A stretch of DNA of 64,000 nucleotides from UBA10438 sp964432155 (GTDB taxonomy: Bacteria > Bacteroidota > Ignavibacteria > Kapaibacteriales > Kapaibacteriaceae). The stretch lies in the NCBI GenBank assembly GCA_964432155.1, contig CAYSMF010000004.1, positions 62,001 to 126,000 on the forward strand, written 5' to 3'. Position numbers and translations under genes: made by a program. Of the stretch, positions 9,685 through 18,111 are shown piece by piece. The stretch's first letter is position 1; every line of letters starts with the position of its first letter. The notes under the pieces are model-generated. The model was not told the DNA's origin. It searched no databases and worked only from the letters and a program-made list of their open reading frames with translations.

Positions 9685-9692
9685 CAAATCTA
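9685..9692 (-). promoter_or_regulatory. Bacteroidota-type -7 element (TAGATTTG) for the OstA-like gene
   Basis: This is an exact match to the TAnnTTTG -7 consensus on the minus strand, ending six bases before the ATG at 9678. No clear TTTG is seen at the -33 position. The spacing places transcription start at or next to the start codon. Confidence 0.6.
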
Positions 9693-9716
9693 CATCGTGA
9701 GCTGATCTGCCGGTCG

Positions 9717-9724
9717 TACCTTTG
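9717..9724 (+). promoter_or_regulatory. -7 element (TACCTTTG) for the hflX operon
   Basis: This is an exact TAnnTTTG match on the plus strand, 24 bases before the GTG start at 9749. It shares a 70-base divergent region with the OstA-like promoter. Confidence 0.6.
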
Positions 9725-9748
9725 TATTCTGTTTTTAGCTGAGGATGT

Positions 9749-11047
9749 GTGCACGACGTCGGACTTCGCCCGCGAGAACGGGCAATTATTGCAGCAGTGT
9801 TAAAAAAGGGCGCCGACCCTGAGGTCGTACGTGAGCACCTTGACGAGCTTGTGCTCCTACTCGACACTGCAGGAGCAAACGTCGTTGGTCGTATCACGCA
9901 AGAACGAGAACGTCCCGACATTTCGACTGCGCTCGGCAAAGGCAAGGTGCAGGAACTCAAAGAACTGCTGGAACTTCATCCGGCAGAGATGGTCGTGTTC
10001 GACGACGAGCTTTCGCCAGCTCAGGTGCGCAACCTCGAGAAGGAACTCAACGTCAAGGTCCTCGACCGGAGCGGCGTGATCCTCGACATCTTCGCAGCAC
10101 ATGCTCGCTCCGTTGAAGCTCGCACGCAAGTGGAGCTCGCGCAGCTCGAGTACCTCTTGCCACGTTTGACACGCATGTGGACCCACTTGTCCAAGCAATT
10201 CGGCGGCATCGGTACCAAGGGTCCAGGTGAAACGCAAATTGAGACTGACCGCCGCATGTACCGCACGCGCATGCAACGCTTGCGGGAGAAACTCCGAGAC
10301 ATTGATGCTCAACGAATCGTCCAGCGTAAGGGGCGTGAGGGGCTTCCTCGGTTCGCGCTCGTTGGATATACCAACGCTGGCAAGTCGTCGTTGATGCGTC
10401 AGCTGACGCAGGCCGACGTGTACATTGAAGACCGACTGTTCGCGACGCTGGACACTACAGTACGCGGACTCGAACTCCCATCAGGACAGCGGGCACTGAT
10501 CTCCGACACCGTCGGATTCATCCGCAAGCTTCCTCCCCAGTTGGTTGCATCGTTCCGCTCGACCCTCTCGGAGACGCTCGAGGCTGACGTTCTTCTCCAT
10601 GTGGTCGACATCGCGCACCCACACTTTCGCGATCACATTCGCGTTGTGCAGGACACGCTTGAGGCCCTGGGAACTCAGGACACACCCCAAATTCTGGTCT
10701 TCAACAAGATCGATCTTGTTGACGATCGATTCTTGCTCAACGATGCAGAGGCAGAGTATCCTGGCTGCGTCTTCGTGTCGGCAGAACGTGGTGTGAACTT
10801 GCTCCGGCTGCTCCAGCGCATGCAGGAGACCTACGACGAGTCGGCCACCGTTCACGTCCTCGAGATACCCTACGAAGACATGCGGATTGTTAGCAGATTG
10901 TACGAGGATCTCGAAGTCCTGCATCGCCTCGACGGCGACACTGCTATCCGCTTGTCTGTCCGTATTCCCTCAGATAAATTGCCGTTGTTTACCTCGCGGT
11001 ACGGCCGATACGCCGTCGTGTCGCAATCCTCATCACACCATTTCTGA
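9749..11047 (+). CDS. hflX: Ribosome-associated GTPase HflX
   Basis: This is a 432-residue GTPase that binds the 50S subunit and splits stalled ribosomes. The N-terminal HflX domain contains the KGKVQELKELL and FDDELSPAQVRNLE segments and the GxGGPGE-like GGIGTKGPGETQIETDRR block (about 152-170). The G domain has G1 GYTNAGKSS (about 205-213), switch DTTV, G3 DTVGF (about 253) and G4 NKID (about 319). The start is GTG at 9749: an in-frame TGA lies nine bases upstream and no in-frame ATG is nearby, but GAGG is only four bases away, so a slightly later start cannot be excluded. It heads a plus-strand operon running to 16297. Confidence 0.96.
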   Translation: MHDVGLRPRERAIIAAVLKKGADPEVVREHLDELVLLLDTAGANVVGRITQERERPDISTALGKGKVQELKELLELHPAEMVVFDDELSPAQVRNLEKELNVKVLDRSGVILDIFAAHARSVEARTQVELAQLEYLLPRLTRMWTHLSKQFGGIGTKGPGETQIETDRRMYRTRMQRLREKLRDIDAQRIVQRKGREGLPRFALVGYTNAGKSSLMRQLTQADVYIEDRLFATLDTTVRGLELPSGQRALISDTVGFIRKLPPQLVASFRSTLSETLEADVLLHVVDIAHPHFRDHIRVVQDTLEALGTQDTPQILVFNKIDLVDDRFLLNDAEAEYPGCVFVSAERGVNLLRLLQRMQETYDESATVHVLEIPYEDMRIVSRLYEDLEVLHRLDGDTAIRLSVRIPSDKLPLFTSRYGRYAVVSQSSSHHF

Positions 11048-11052
11048 CGCAT

Positions 11053-11217
11053 ATGGCAGCACTCTGGATTCTCATCCTTATCGTGGCAACGTACCTCATC
11101 ACGATCAGCCTTGTGGTGATCGGACAAGAGATCCACGTGACAGTTGCCCTCGCTCTCTTTCTTGGTGTCGCCTACGGAGCATACAAGCTCTTCCAAACGC
11201 GCCTGACACGATTGTAA
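11053..11217 (+). CDS. Small two-helix membrane protein (54 residues)
   Basis: This short open frame lies between hflX and recN, starting five bases after the hflX stop and ending 15 bases before recN. It encodes 54 residues: a hydrophobic helix at about 4-24, a short polar turn (GQEIH), a second hydrophobic helix at about 29-46, and a basic tail (QTRLTRL). This looks like a real inner-membrane microprotein. Base composition fits neighbouring genes, and the operon position supports expression. I do not recognise a family, so no function is assigned. Confidence 0.6.
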   Translation: MAALWILILIVATYLITISLVVIGQEIHVTVALALFLGVAYGAYKLFQTRLTRL

Positions 11218-11232
11218 GTCTGTCACATCGCT

Positions 11233-12918
11233 ATGCTGCGTCGCCTCTCGATATCAAACTTCGCGCTCATCGAATCCATCGATCTTACAATCGATGATGG
11301 CATGACCGTGCTGATTGGTGAGACAGGAGCAGGCAAGTCGATCATCATCGACGCACTTGCTGCTGCATTGGGTGAGCGACTGGCATCCGACTCACTGCGT
11401 ATTGGCGCAAAGAAGGCCGTGATTGAAGCAGCGTTCCGCGTATCGCCAACGCATCCCGTTCGTGCTCGTGTCGAGCACTTCGATCTCGACTGGAACGACG
11501 ATGAGCTTCTGCTGCGGCGTGAGCTGACAGCCTCTGGAACGTCCCGCTGCTTCGTCAACGACACTCCAACGCAGGCAAGCAACGTCAAAGACATTGCTTC
11601 GTGCCTCATCGACTTCCACGGACAGCATGATACGCATGGCTTGCTCGATGCCTCGACGCACCGCGCCATGTTGGATATGGTGGCACTGTCCGATGAACAG
11701 CGAACAGCAATGCGAGGTGCATTCAGTGCGATGCGCGCAGGCGAGCGCGAGCTCGAGAGCCTCCAAGAGCGAGCACGCACAGCAGATGCCGACCGAGCGC
11801 GTCTTGCCTTCATCGCTGATGAGATTTCGTCCATTGCGCCGATTCCTGGCGAAGATGAACAGATTGCAGCAGACCTTCGACGTGCGGAGTCACAAGAAGC
11901 AGTTGTTGCGCATGCACGTGCAGTGCGCGATGCCTTGTATGCAGGTGATGCGTCTGCGTTCGATCAGATTCAATCCGCATTGACGGCACTTCGTAGCCTG
12001 TTACCGTTTCAGCCGGATCTAGAGGGAACGATCGCCGACCTCGAGAGTGCACGTGTGTCGTGCAAAGAGTCTGCGGCGTCTGTTGCGCACCTTGCTGATG
12101 GTGAGGACTTCTCCCCGGAACGCTTGGAATCTCTGCGGCAGCGGCAAGTTCTTTTGCAGCGACTCATTCGCAAGTATGGTACGCTGGAGCATGCGTGCGA
12201 AGAATGCGACCGTGCGCAGCAGGAAATGTCCCTACTCGACAATGTTGATGAAGCTCGACAACATGCCGAAGCAGCTCTCGAACGTGCCCGCGAAGAGGCA
12301 CGTCGGTGCGCCAAGGTGCTCCACAAGGCTCGTGCGTCCCATGTAGATGCGCTTGCTGCTGCTGTCACCGAGGCACTGGTCCTGATGGGCATGCCCTCGG
12401 CAACGTTTACGGTGCAGCTCACAGCGTGTGACCTGTCGGCAACGGGAAGTGACACCGTAGAATTCATGTTCACGAGCAATGCAGGCGAGCCCCCTCGCGG
12501 ACTCGGGAAGGTTGCCTCGGGTGGCGAACTATCGCGTGTGATGCTCGCCCTCAAGCGTGCACTTGCACAGCATGCATCGCATGGCACGATGGTGTTTGAC
12601 GAGATTGACACTGGCATCAGCGGTCGCGTTGCACGGACGGTTGGCGAGGTTATGAAGTCTCTCGCCTCGTCACATCAGATCCTCTGCATCACGCACTTGG
12701 CACAAATCGCATCGCTCGCTGATCACTTCATCCAAGTCGTTAAGTCGGAGCAGCAAGGGCAAACAATCGTTCGTGCGCAAACACTTGATGCTGACCAGGC
12801 ACTCGTCGAAGTTGCCAAGCTCCTCAGCGGTGAGCACATCACCGACACAGCAATCTCGGGTGCACGTGAACTCATGACACCTCAACCGCGCGCAAAGAGC
12901 GCGCGTGCGAAACGGTAA
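11233..12918 (+). CDS. recN: DNA repair protein RecN
   Basis: This is a 561-residue SMC-like ATPase acting in double-strand-break repair. The N-terminal half has LRRLSISNFALIES and Walker A GETGAGKS (about 31-38). A long central helical region (about 155-370, rich in Glu, Arg and Ala) forms the coiled coil. The C-terminal half carries the ABC signature GGELSRVML (about 430) and Walker B VFDEIDTGISG (about 454). The length is normal. It overlaps the reading region of the next gene by 14 bases only if that gene starts at its first possible codon; with the preferred start there is a 13-base gap. Confidence 0.96.
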   Translation: MLRRLSISNFALIESIDLTIDDGMTVLIGETGAGKSIIIDALAAALGERLASDSLRIGAKKAVIEAAFRVSPTHPVRARVEHFDLDWNDDELLLRRELTASGTSRCFVNDTPTQASNVKDIASCLIDFHGQHDTHGLLDASTHRAMLDMVALSDEQRTAMRGAFSAMRAGERELESLQERARTADADRARLAFIADEISSIAPIPGEDEQIAADLRRAESQEAVVAHARAVRDALYAGDASAFDQIQSALTALRSLLPFQPDLEGTIADLESARVSCKESAASVAHLADGEDFSPERLESLRQRQVLLQRLIRKYGTLEHACEECDRAQQEMSLLDNVDEARQHAEAALERAREEARRCAKVLHKARASHVDALAAAVTEALVLMGMPSATFTVQLTACDLSATGSDTVEFMFTSNAGEPPRGLGKVASGGELSRVMLALKRALAQHASHGTMVFDEIDTGISGRVARTVGEVMKSLASSHQILCITHLAQIASLADHFIQVVKSEQQGQTIVRAQTLDADQALVEVAKLLSGEHITDTAISGARELMTPQPRAKSARAKR

Positions 12919-12931
12919 GCGGAGCATCTGT

Positions 12932-13561
12932 ATGGAATACCTCCTCGACCCATCGCATCAGCCATATAATCGACGTTCGTTGTCGATCGAGGAACTCGAA
13001 GAGCGTCTTCTCAAGCATGGCGATTCAATCGCGATGTCGAAGGTGCTCGACGCATATGAAATGGCTCGAAGTGTGCACGCACAGCAGATTCGAAATGACG
13101 GTACTCCGTTCTTTGATCACAGCGCGCGAACGGTGCGAATCATCATGGATGAGCTCAACGCCTACGACACGGATCTGATTATTGCCGCGTTTCTTCACGA
13201 CGTTCTTGAAGACTCTCGTACAATTACGAAGGGCATCATTGAGTACAACTTTGGTTCGTACGTCGCGTACGTCGTGGAAATGCTCACCAAGGATCTCGCG
13301 AAGGCGCGCATCGACCCAGACGGTGTTGACGTTGCACACGTGGCACGCCTCGCATCAGCGAGTGCGGATTGTCTGATCATCAAGCTCGCAGCGCGTCTCG
13401 ACAACATTCGTTGTCTTTCATTCAATCTGAAGAAGAACCCGATCGTGTATATCACCAATACACTCGAGCGGTACCTGCCCCTTGCCGAGGCATCGGGGAA
13501 TCAACGACTCTACACGCTTGCTTCGGCTATTCGGTCGGAAGCAAATACGTTTCTCGGATAA
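12932..13561 (+). CDS. Stand-alone HD-domain protein, RSH/SpoT-type alarmone hydrolase-like
   Basis: This is a 209-residue protein consisting of one HD domain. It shows the order of motifs seen in the hydrolase domain of SpoT/RelA proteins: R-x2-G-x4-DH (about 51-60), LHDVLED (about 87-93), FGSYVAYVVEMLTK (about 109-122) and LAARLDNIR (about 152-160). There is no synthetase, TGS or ACT domain. It may be a small alarmone hydrolase removing pyrophosphate from (p)ppGpp, or a related metal-dependent phosphohydrolase. The start at 12932 (MEYLLDPS) is preferred over the frame opening at 12905, which lies inside recN. The stop abuts the next gene. Confidence 0.78.
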   Translation: MEYLLDPSHQPYNRRSLSIEELEERLLKHGDSIAMSKVLDAYEMARSVHAQQIRNDGTPFFDHSARTVRIIMDELNAYDTDLIIAAFLHDVLEDSRTITKGIIEYNFGSYVAYVVEMLTKDLAKARIDPDGVDVAHVARLASASADCLIIKLAARLDNIRCLSFNLKKNPIVYITNTLERYLPLAEASGNQRLYTLASAIRSEANTFLG

Positions 13562-13565
13562 ATGC

Positions 13566-14354
13566 ATGACACACAGCCTTCTTCTTGAAGCAGCGCTTCA
13601 TGCAGCAACAGAGGCGGGACGGATCTTAGAGCAAGGTTTCGGAACCACATTCGACATTGCCTCGAAGGAAGGTCGACACAACCTTGTTACGGAGTACGAC
13701 CTCGCCAGTGAGAGCTGCATCATCAATGTGCTTCAATCGTACACCCCAACGGCAACGGTCCTCACAGAGGAAAGTGGCGAACATGCTGGGTCGGGCGAAG
13801 TAACATGGGTGATCGATCCCCTCGACGGCACGGTCAACTTCGCGCATGGCATCCCGATCTTCTGCGTATCGATAGCAGCAGTGATCGACGGCGTTGCGGT
13901 TGCGGGCGTCATCCATCATCCATTACTCAACGAGACATTCACAGCGATTGCAGGTGGTGGTGCGTTTCTCAATGAAGAACCAATCCACGTATCACGTACG
14001 GCACGTCTCGACGACGCAATCCTTGTAACTGGCTTCCCGTATAACGTACACGAGAATCCACGTAAGTGCATTGATTCATTTGGTGACGTCCTCGCCCTTG
14101 GCATACCTGTTCGACGCCTCGGAAGTGCGGCTCTCGATCTCGCCTATGTTGCGGCAGGTCGCTTCGACGGATTCTGGGAGGTTGAGCTTCAACCGTGGGA
14201 TATGGCCGCTGGTGCACTGCTCGTACAAGAAGCCGGCGGTAGGATCACACACTACGGTCACCGTTCGTTTTCGCTCGGACGTGACAGCGTAATCGCCACG
14301 AATGGACGGATTCACGAACAGCTCGCTGTTGTAATCGGACGGGCCAATGCATGA
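13566..14354 (+). CDS. Inositol-1-monophosphatase family protein (SuhB-like)
   Basis: This is a 262-residue Mg-dependent phosphatase of the FIG superfamily. The metal-binding WVIDPLDGTVNFAHGIP motif is at about 81-97, the upstream glutamate pair (TEESGE) near 65, and the C-terminal WDMAAGALLVQEAGG motif at about 212-226. It hydrolyses inositol monophosphate or related sugar phosphates; in enterobacteria SuhB also joins the antitermination complex. The start (ATG at 13566) is four bases after the previous stop and overlaps a competing out-of-frame ATG at 13562. Its 3' end overlaps dapF by eight bases. Confidence 0.92.
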   Translation: MTHSLLLEAALHAATEAGRILEQGFGTTFDIASKEGRHNLVTEYDLASESCIINVLQSYTPTATVLTEESGEHAGSGEVTWVIDPLDGTVNFAHGIPIFCVSIAAVIDGVAVAGVIHHPLLNETFTAIAGGGAFLNEEPIHVSRTARLDDAILVTGFPYNVHENPRKCIDSFGDVLALGIPVRRLGSAALDLAYVAAGRFDGFWEVELQPWDMAAGALLVQEAGGRITHYGHRSFSLGRDSVIATNGRIHEQLAVVIGRANA

Positions 14355-15135
14355 CATTGTGCACATGAGCGGTGCGGGCAACACCTTCCTCGTCGCGGAT
14401 GGTCGTGATGAGATTGCGTTGTTGCCGCCTGGAACGGTGCGGTCGATCATCGAGCATCATCCACGTGTTGACGGTGCCGCAATTGAAGGCATGCTTGTTC
14501 TTCGTGGCATCCGTGGCACACGTATCGACGCTGACTTTTACAATCCTGATGGCTCGTACGGTATGATGTGTGGCAACGGCGCGCGATGCGTCGTTCGATT
14601 TGCCTGTGATCACGGTGCAGCCGTTGATGCTGAGCTAACACTCACCCTGAACAACGCATCATATCAGGTCAGACAGCACAGCGACACGTCGGTCTCGATC
14701 ATGTTCCCCCCGCCACTCGAGGAACGAGCCTATCCAGTAGGCTCGCTGGCAGGTGTCGATGAGCCCGTGTACTACGTGAATGTCAACAGCGACCATGTCG
14801 TCATCGACGGACCGTGTGATGCGCGACGTGATGTTGTTGCTACGCTTCGTCATCATTCCGATTTCCCGCGTGGCGTCAACGTCAACATGGTTGAGGTCGT
14901 CTCTCCAACACAGATAACGATCGCGACCTTCGAGCGCGGCGTCGAGGCAGTGACTGGGGCATGTGGCACCGGCGCGATAAGCACATGCATTGCCATGTGG
15001 CGTGCTGGCCGATGTGCCGACGTCATCACAGTAACCCCGCCATCGCAACGACCGTTGACAGTTACGATCCTTCACTCCGATTCCACACTAACAGCCTGCG
15101 TACTCCGCGGGGATGCACAGTATGACAACTCGTGA
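14347..15135 (+). CDS. dapF: Diaminopimelate epimerase DapF
   Basis: This 262-residue enzyme converts LL- to meso-diaminopimelate for lysine and peptidoglycan. The two catalytic cysteines are visible: in MMCGNGARC (first Cys about 75) and GACGTGA (about 204-210). The N-terminal SGAGNTF replaces the usual HGAGNDF: the His is Ser and the Asp is Thr, a small deviation in a strongly conserved substrate-binding stretch. It overlaps both neighbours (8 bases with the phosphatase gene, 14-23 bases with the M20 gene), so it is firmly within the operon. Confidence 0.95.
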   Translation: MHDIVHMSGAGNTFLVADGRDEIALLPPGTVRSIIEHHPRVDGAAIEGMLVLRGIRGTRIDADFYNPDGSYGMMCGNGARCVVRFACDHGAAVDAELTLTLNNASYQVRQHSDTSVSIMFPPPLEERAYPVGSLAGVDEPVYYVNVNSDHVVIDGPCDARRDVVATLRHHSDFPRGVNVNMVEVVSPTQITIATFERGVEAVTGACGTGAISTCIAMWRAGRCADVITVTPPSQRPLTVTILHSDSTLTACVLRGDAQYDNS

Positions 15136-16297
15136 ACGCGTCACAGCTTTGTTTCCAGAGCTTGTTGAGCTACGTCGACATCTTCACCGCAACCCTGAGC
15201 TTTCGTTTCACGAGGTTGAAACGTCAGCGTTCATCGCTGAGCAGCTCACTGCACTCGGAATACCGTTCCAGCGCATGGCAAGCACAGGCATCGTAGCGCA
15301 CATTGGATCCGGAGATCGTTGTGTGGCACTTCGAGCAGATATCGACGCGCTTCCAATTACCGAAGAAACCGGACTCCCGTACGCATCTGAACGTCCAGGT
15401 GTAATGCATGCGTGCGGGCATGACACACATACAACGATGCTGCTTGGTGCAGCACGCGTTCTCAAGGAACGCGAGCACGAGCTGAACGGCGTTGTCAAGC
15501 TCATCTTTCAGCCGGGTGAAGAGCTTTCACCAGGCGGCGCAACACTGATGATCGCCGACGGCGCACTCGAGAATCCGCGACCAGAGATCATGTTTGGTCA
15601 GCACATCTACCCCGATGCTCCCGTGGGAACGGCACAGTTTGTGGCTGGTCCTACGCTCGCCTCGGCCGATGAACTCTACTGGACGATTCGTGGATTCGGA
15701 GCACATGCTGCACAACCACATAAGGGCAAGGATCCCCTGCTCGCTGCCACCGGCCTTGTCCATCACCTGCGATCACTCATCACCTCGCGCAGAAACCCAC
15801 TTGATCCCGGCGTGCTCACCATCACAAGCATACACGGTGGATCAGCAACAAACATCATCCCCGAGGTTGTTGAACTCAAGGGTACGTTGCGAGCCTTCAA
15901 CAATGAATGGCGCGAATACGCATGGACCTGGCTTGAGGAACAAACTCGAGCCTATTGTGCACTTTACGAGTGTGAAGGCGAGCTCAACATCGTGAAGGGA
16001 TATCCACCCCTGATGAACGACGCAACTGCTGTGGCGTTTGCGCGCAACGTGGCGACGTCAGTGATCGGAAGCGATGCTGTGCATGACTTTGAGCCGAAGA
16101 TGTGGGCAGAAGACTTTGCCTTCTATTCACAGCAGATGCCTGTGTGTTTCTGGATGCTCGGTGGACGCCCCGCGAGCGAACGCACAATGCCTGGACTTCA
16201 CAATGCAAAATTTGCACCCGACGAACAGGCAATGATCATTGGTACGTCGCTGCTGATTGAATCAGCATGCACCTATCTGGCGACACCGCGCCAGTAA
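15122..16297 (+). CDS. M20D-family amidohydrolase/aminoacylase
   Basis: This is a 391-residue metallopeptidase-fold amidohydrolase. Signature blocks are HACGHDTH (about 96-103), IFQPGEE (about 130-136), the dimerisation-domain RGFGAHAAQPHKGKDP, and GGSATNIIPE. The family removes acyl groups from amino acids (hippurate, indole-acetyl amino acids, N-acetyl-LL-diaminopimelate). Because it overlaps dapF, deacylation of N-acetyl-DAP or DAP recycling is a reasonable inference, but substrate cannot be read from sequence. The start could be the ATG at 15113 instead. It is the last gene of the hflX operon and runs convergently into the gene at 16301 with only three bases between. Confidence 0.9.
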   Translation: MTTRERVTALFPELVELRRHLHRNPELSFHEVETSAFIAEQLTALGIPFQRMASTGIVAHIGSGDRCVALRADIDALPITEETGLPYASERPGVMHACGHDTHTTMLLGAARVLKEREHELNGVVKLIFQPGEELSPGGATLMIADGALENPRPEIMFGQHIYPDAPVGTAQFVAGPTLASADELYWTIRGFGAHAAQPHKGKDPLLAATGLVHHLRSLITSRRNPLDPGVLTITSIHGGSATNIIPEVVELKGTLRAFNNEWREYAWTWLEEQTRAYCALYECEGELNIVKGYPPLMNDATAVAFARNVATSVIGSDAVHDFEPKMWAEDFAFYSQQMPVCFWMLGGRPASERTMPGLHNAKFAPDEQAMIIGTSLLIESACTYLATPRQ

Positions 16298-16300
16298 CGC

Positions 16301-16843
16301 TTACAGAACGTAGCAGAGATAGATCTGTGTTACGCTGTTGGTAATGTCGTTGTCGAGCGACGTCGAGATCGACGTCAGGCCGCGCATGTAGCGGACTCCG
16401 ATATGCAGATCAAACGGCTTCCACACAGCACCGATCACGGCGAAGCCTTCTCCGTCGGTCGTTGTGGCGTTGTTGGTCGAGATGAAGTGCGTGTACTGCG
16501 GACCAAGCTCAAGCATGAGCTTAAGTGGAAGACCAATGCGCAACAGGATAGGCACGTTGATTGAAGACGTTGCAACGTCGAACTCACGTGCCGAGCTGTG
16601 AAGGTGGTACGTGCGTCGATCAAAGGTGAGTTCGCCGACGAGGGCGACAACGTCAAAGAGCCCCACTTGGAGCGAACCACCAACCTGATACCCGAACCCT
16701 GCTGTGCCATGCACACCACTCGGAAGTCCACCAGGCGCAGTCGTATTTGTTCCGGCTTTAATGCCAAGTTCAATTAGACGTTGACCCGGAGCTACACTCA
16801 CACCAACAAGAAGTGCGACGAGAAGACTGATGACGCTGCGCAT
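16301..16843 (-). CDS. Predicted outer membrane beta-barrel protein
   Basis: This is a 180-residue secreted protein with a signal peptide at about 1-20 (VAPGQ) followed by about eight amphipathic strands (for example GFGYQVGGSLQVGLF, LMLELGPQYTHFIS) ending QIYLCYVL. Size and pattern fit a small OmpX/OmpA-like eight-stranded barrel. It is the last gene of the sigma-argS operon, 20 bases after the metallophosphoesterase stop. No specific family is recognised. Confidence 0.7.
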   Translation of the reverse strand: MRSVISLLVALLVGVSVAPGQRLIELGIKAGTNTTAPGGLPSGVHGTAGFGYQVGGSLQVGLFDVVALVGELTFDRRTYHLHSSAREFDVATSSINVPILLRIGLPLKLMLELGPQYTHFISTNNATTTDGEGFAVIGAVWKPFDLHIGVRYMRGLTSISTSLDNDITNSVTQIYLCYVL

Positions 16844-16863
16844 GAAACCTCAATGAATAGGAA

Positions 16864-18111
16864 TCATGCAAGATGGTCAAAAGCTCCCACTGAATGCAAT
16901 GTGAAATGCGTGATTTCTGGACGGATGCCAATACGAAGGGGAGGCCCAACTGTACCAATTCCGCGGTTCACGTAGAGCTGTTGCTGTCCGGTCTGATACA
17001 GACCTGCCCACTGCTTGTAGATGTACTGCGCCGGACTCCAGTCAATACCCATCATTTGCACGCCGAACTGTCCACCATGCGTGTGCCCAGCGAGCATAAG
17101 GTCGATTGGCTGCTTACCAACAACCTGCATGTCCCAGAACGTCGGATCGTGTGCAAGCAAAATCGTGGCCTCGTCTTCAACGACGCCATTGAGTGCTTTA
17201 TCCAACCGCGCGAAGTTCTGCTTAAACCCCGTGTTGTCGGTCCCTACCAGGATGAGATCGTCACTACCGACACGAATACGTCGATGCTCATTGATCAAGA
17301 GATCAACATCGAGTCCGCGAATCGTCGAGATAAGTCGATCGTGCTCTTCTGGCGTATGGTAGTGATCATGGTTGCCGAGCACAGCGCGAACACCATACGG
17401 CGCTCGGAGCTTCTGCACTTCGCGCGCAATCACGGCCATCTCCTGCGGCTGCATGTTCACCCAGTCGCCCGTGACGACAACCATGTCGGGCTTGAGGGTA
17501 TCAATGATGCGACGTACTTCTTCAAATGGCCGATGATCGGGGAACGACCCCGCATGCACATCAGAGATTTGTACGATGCGAAATCCATCGAACGCTCGCG
17601 GGAGACGCGGCAAGTACACTGGAACACGTGTGACTTCGAAGTCATACAGCGTACTCCACATCCCCTGCCCAACCATCACATAGGGAATTGCCGCCATCGA
17701 CCATGTGGTTGTACCTAGAAATGCACGCCGCGATGTTGACACGTCCTTGACGGCCTCCGGTGCTGCTGGTGCATCACTACGCATCCGCTTCGACAGACGT
17801 CGAATGCCAGCAATAGCATCACGAATCAGCACAAACGGAGCAATGCCAATCTTCGGCAAGTACCACAACGAAACAATACCGAAGAGCGTGACGTCGAATC
17901 CATCCATGCGGAAGAAGTGTCGTCGGTACACAACGTACCAATACAGTACACCAATCGCTGCTGCAATGATCCACGGGATGCGATACCACCATGCAGAGAG
18001 TTCGCGACGTCGGGCATGCCGCATCCACGCATGGAGGACGTAGGCATCCAGCAACATCGTCACGATCCCGAAGACGATGCTAAAGAGAATAATGCTTGGC
18101 TGTTGACTCAT
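16864..18111 (-). CDS. Membrane-anchored metallophosphoesterase (YkuE-like)
   Basis: This is a 415-residue protein with an N-terminal membrane region of three or four helices (about 7-28, 42-62, 75-95), then an internal twin-arginine-like stretch (SRRAFLGTTTW, about 128) and a calcineurin-like phosphoesterase domain (about 185-400). Metal-binding motifs appear in order: ISDVHAG, VVTGDW, GNHDHY (about 245) and GHTHGGQ (about 338). Relatives include YkuE-type and UDP-diacylglucosamine-hydrolase-like phosphoesterases acting at the membrane. The start overlaps the upstream fusion gene by four bases (ATGA). Confidence 0.9.
   Translation of the reverse strand: MSQQPSIILFSIVFGIVTMLLDAYVLHAWMRHARRRELSAWWYRIPWIIAAAIGVLYWYVVYRRHFFRMDGFDVTLFGIVSLWYLPKIGIAPFVLIRDAIAGIRRLSKRMRSDAPAAPEAVKDVSTSRRAFLGTTTWSMAAIPYVMVGQGMWSTLYDFEVTRVPVYLPRLPRAFDGFRIVQISDVHAGSFPDHRPFEEVRRIIDTLKPDMVVVTGDWVNMQPQEMAVIAREVQKLRAPYGVRAVLGNHDHYHTPEEHDRLISTIRGLDVDLLINEHRRIRVGSDDLILVGTDNTGFKQNFARLDKALNGVVEDEATILLAHDPTFWDMQVVGKQPIDLMLAGHTHGGQFGVQMMGIDWSPAQYIYKQWAGLYQTGQQQLYVNRGIGTVGPPLRIGIRPEITHFTLHSVGAFDHLA

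Noticed and set aside
11223..12617. Two open frames on minus opposite recN (about 203 and 202 residues)
   Set aside because: Ser/Arg/Ala-rich shadow translations with no motif, overlapping a gene with all RecN signatures.
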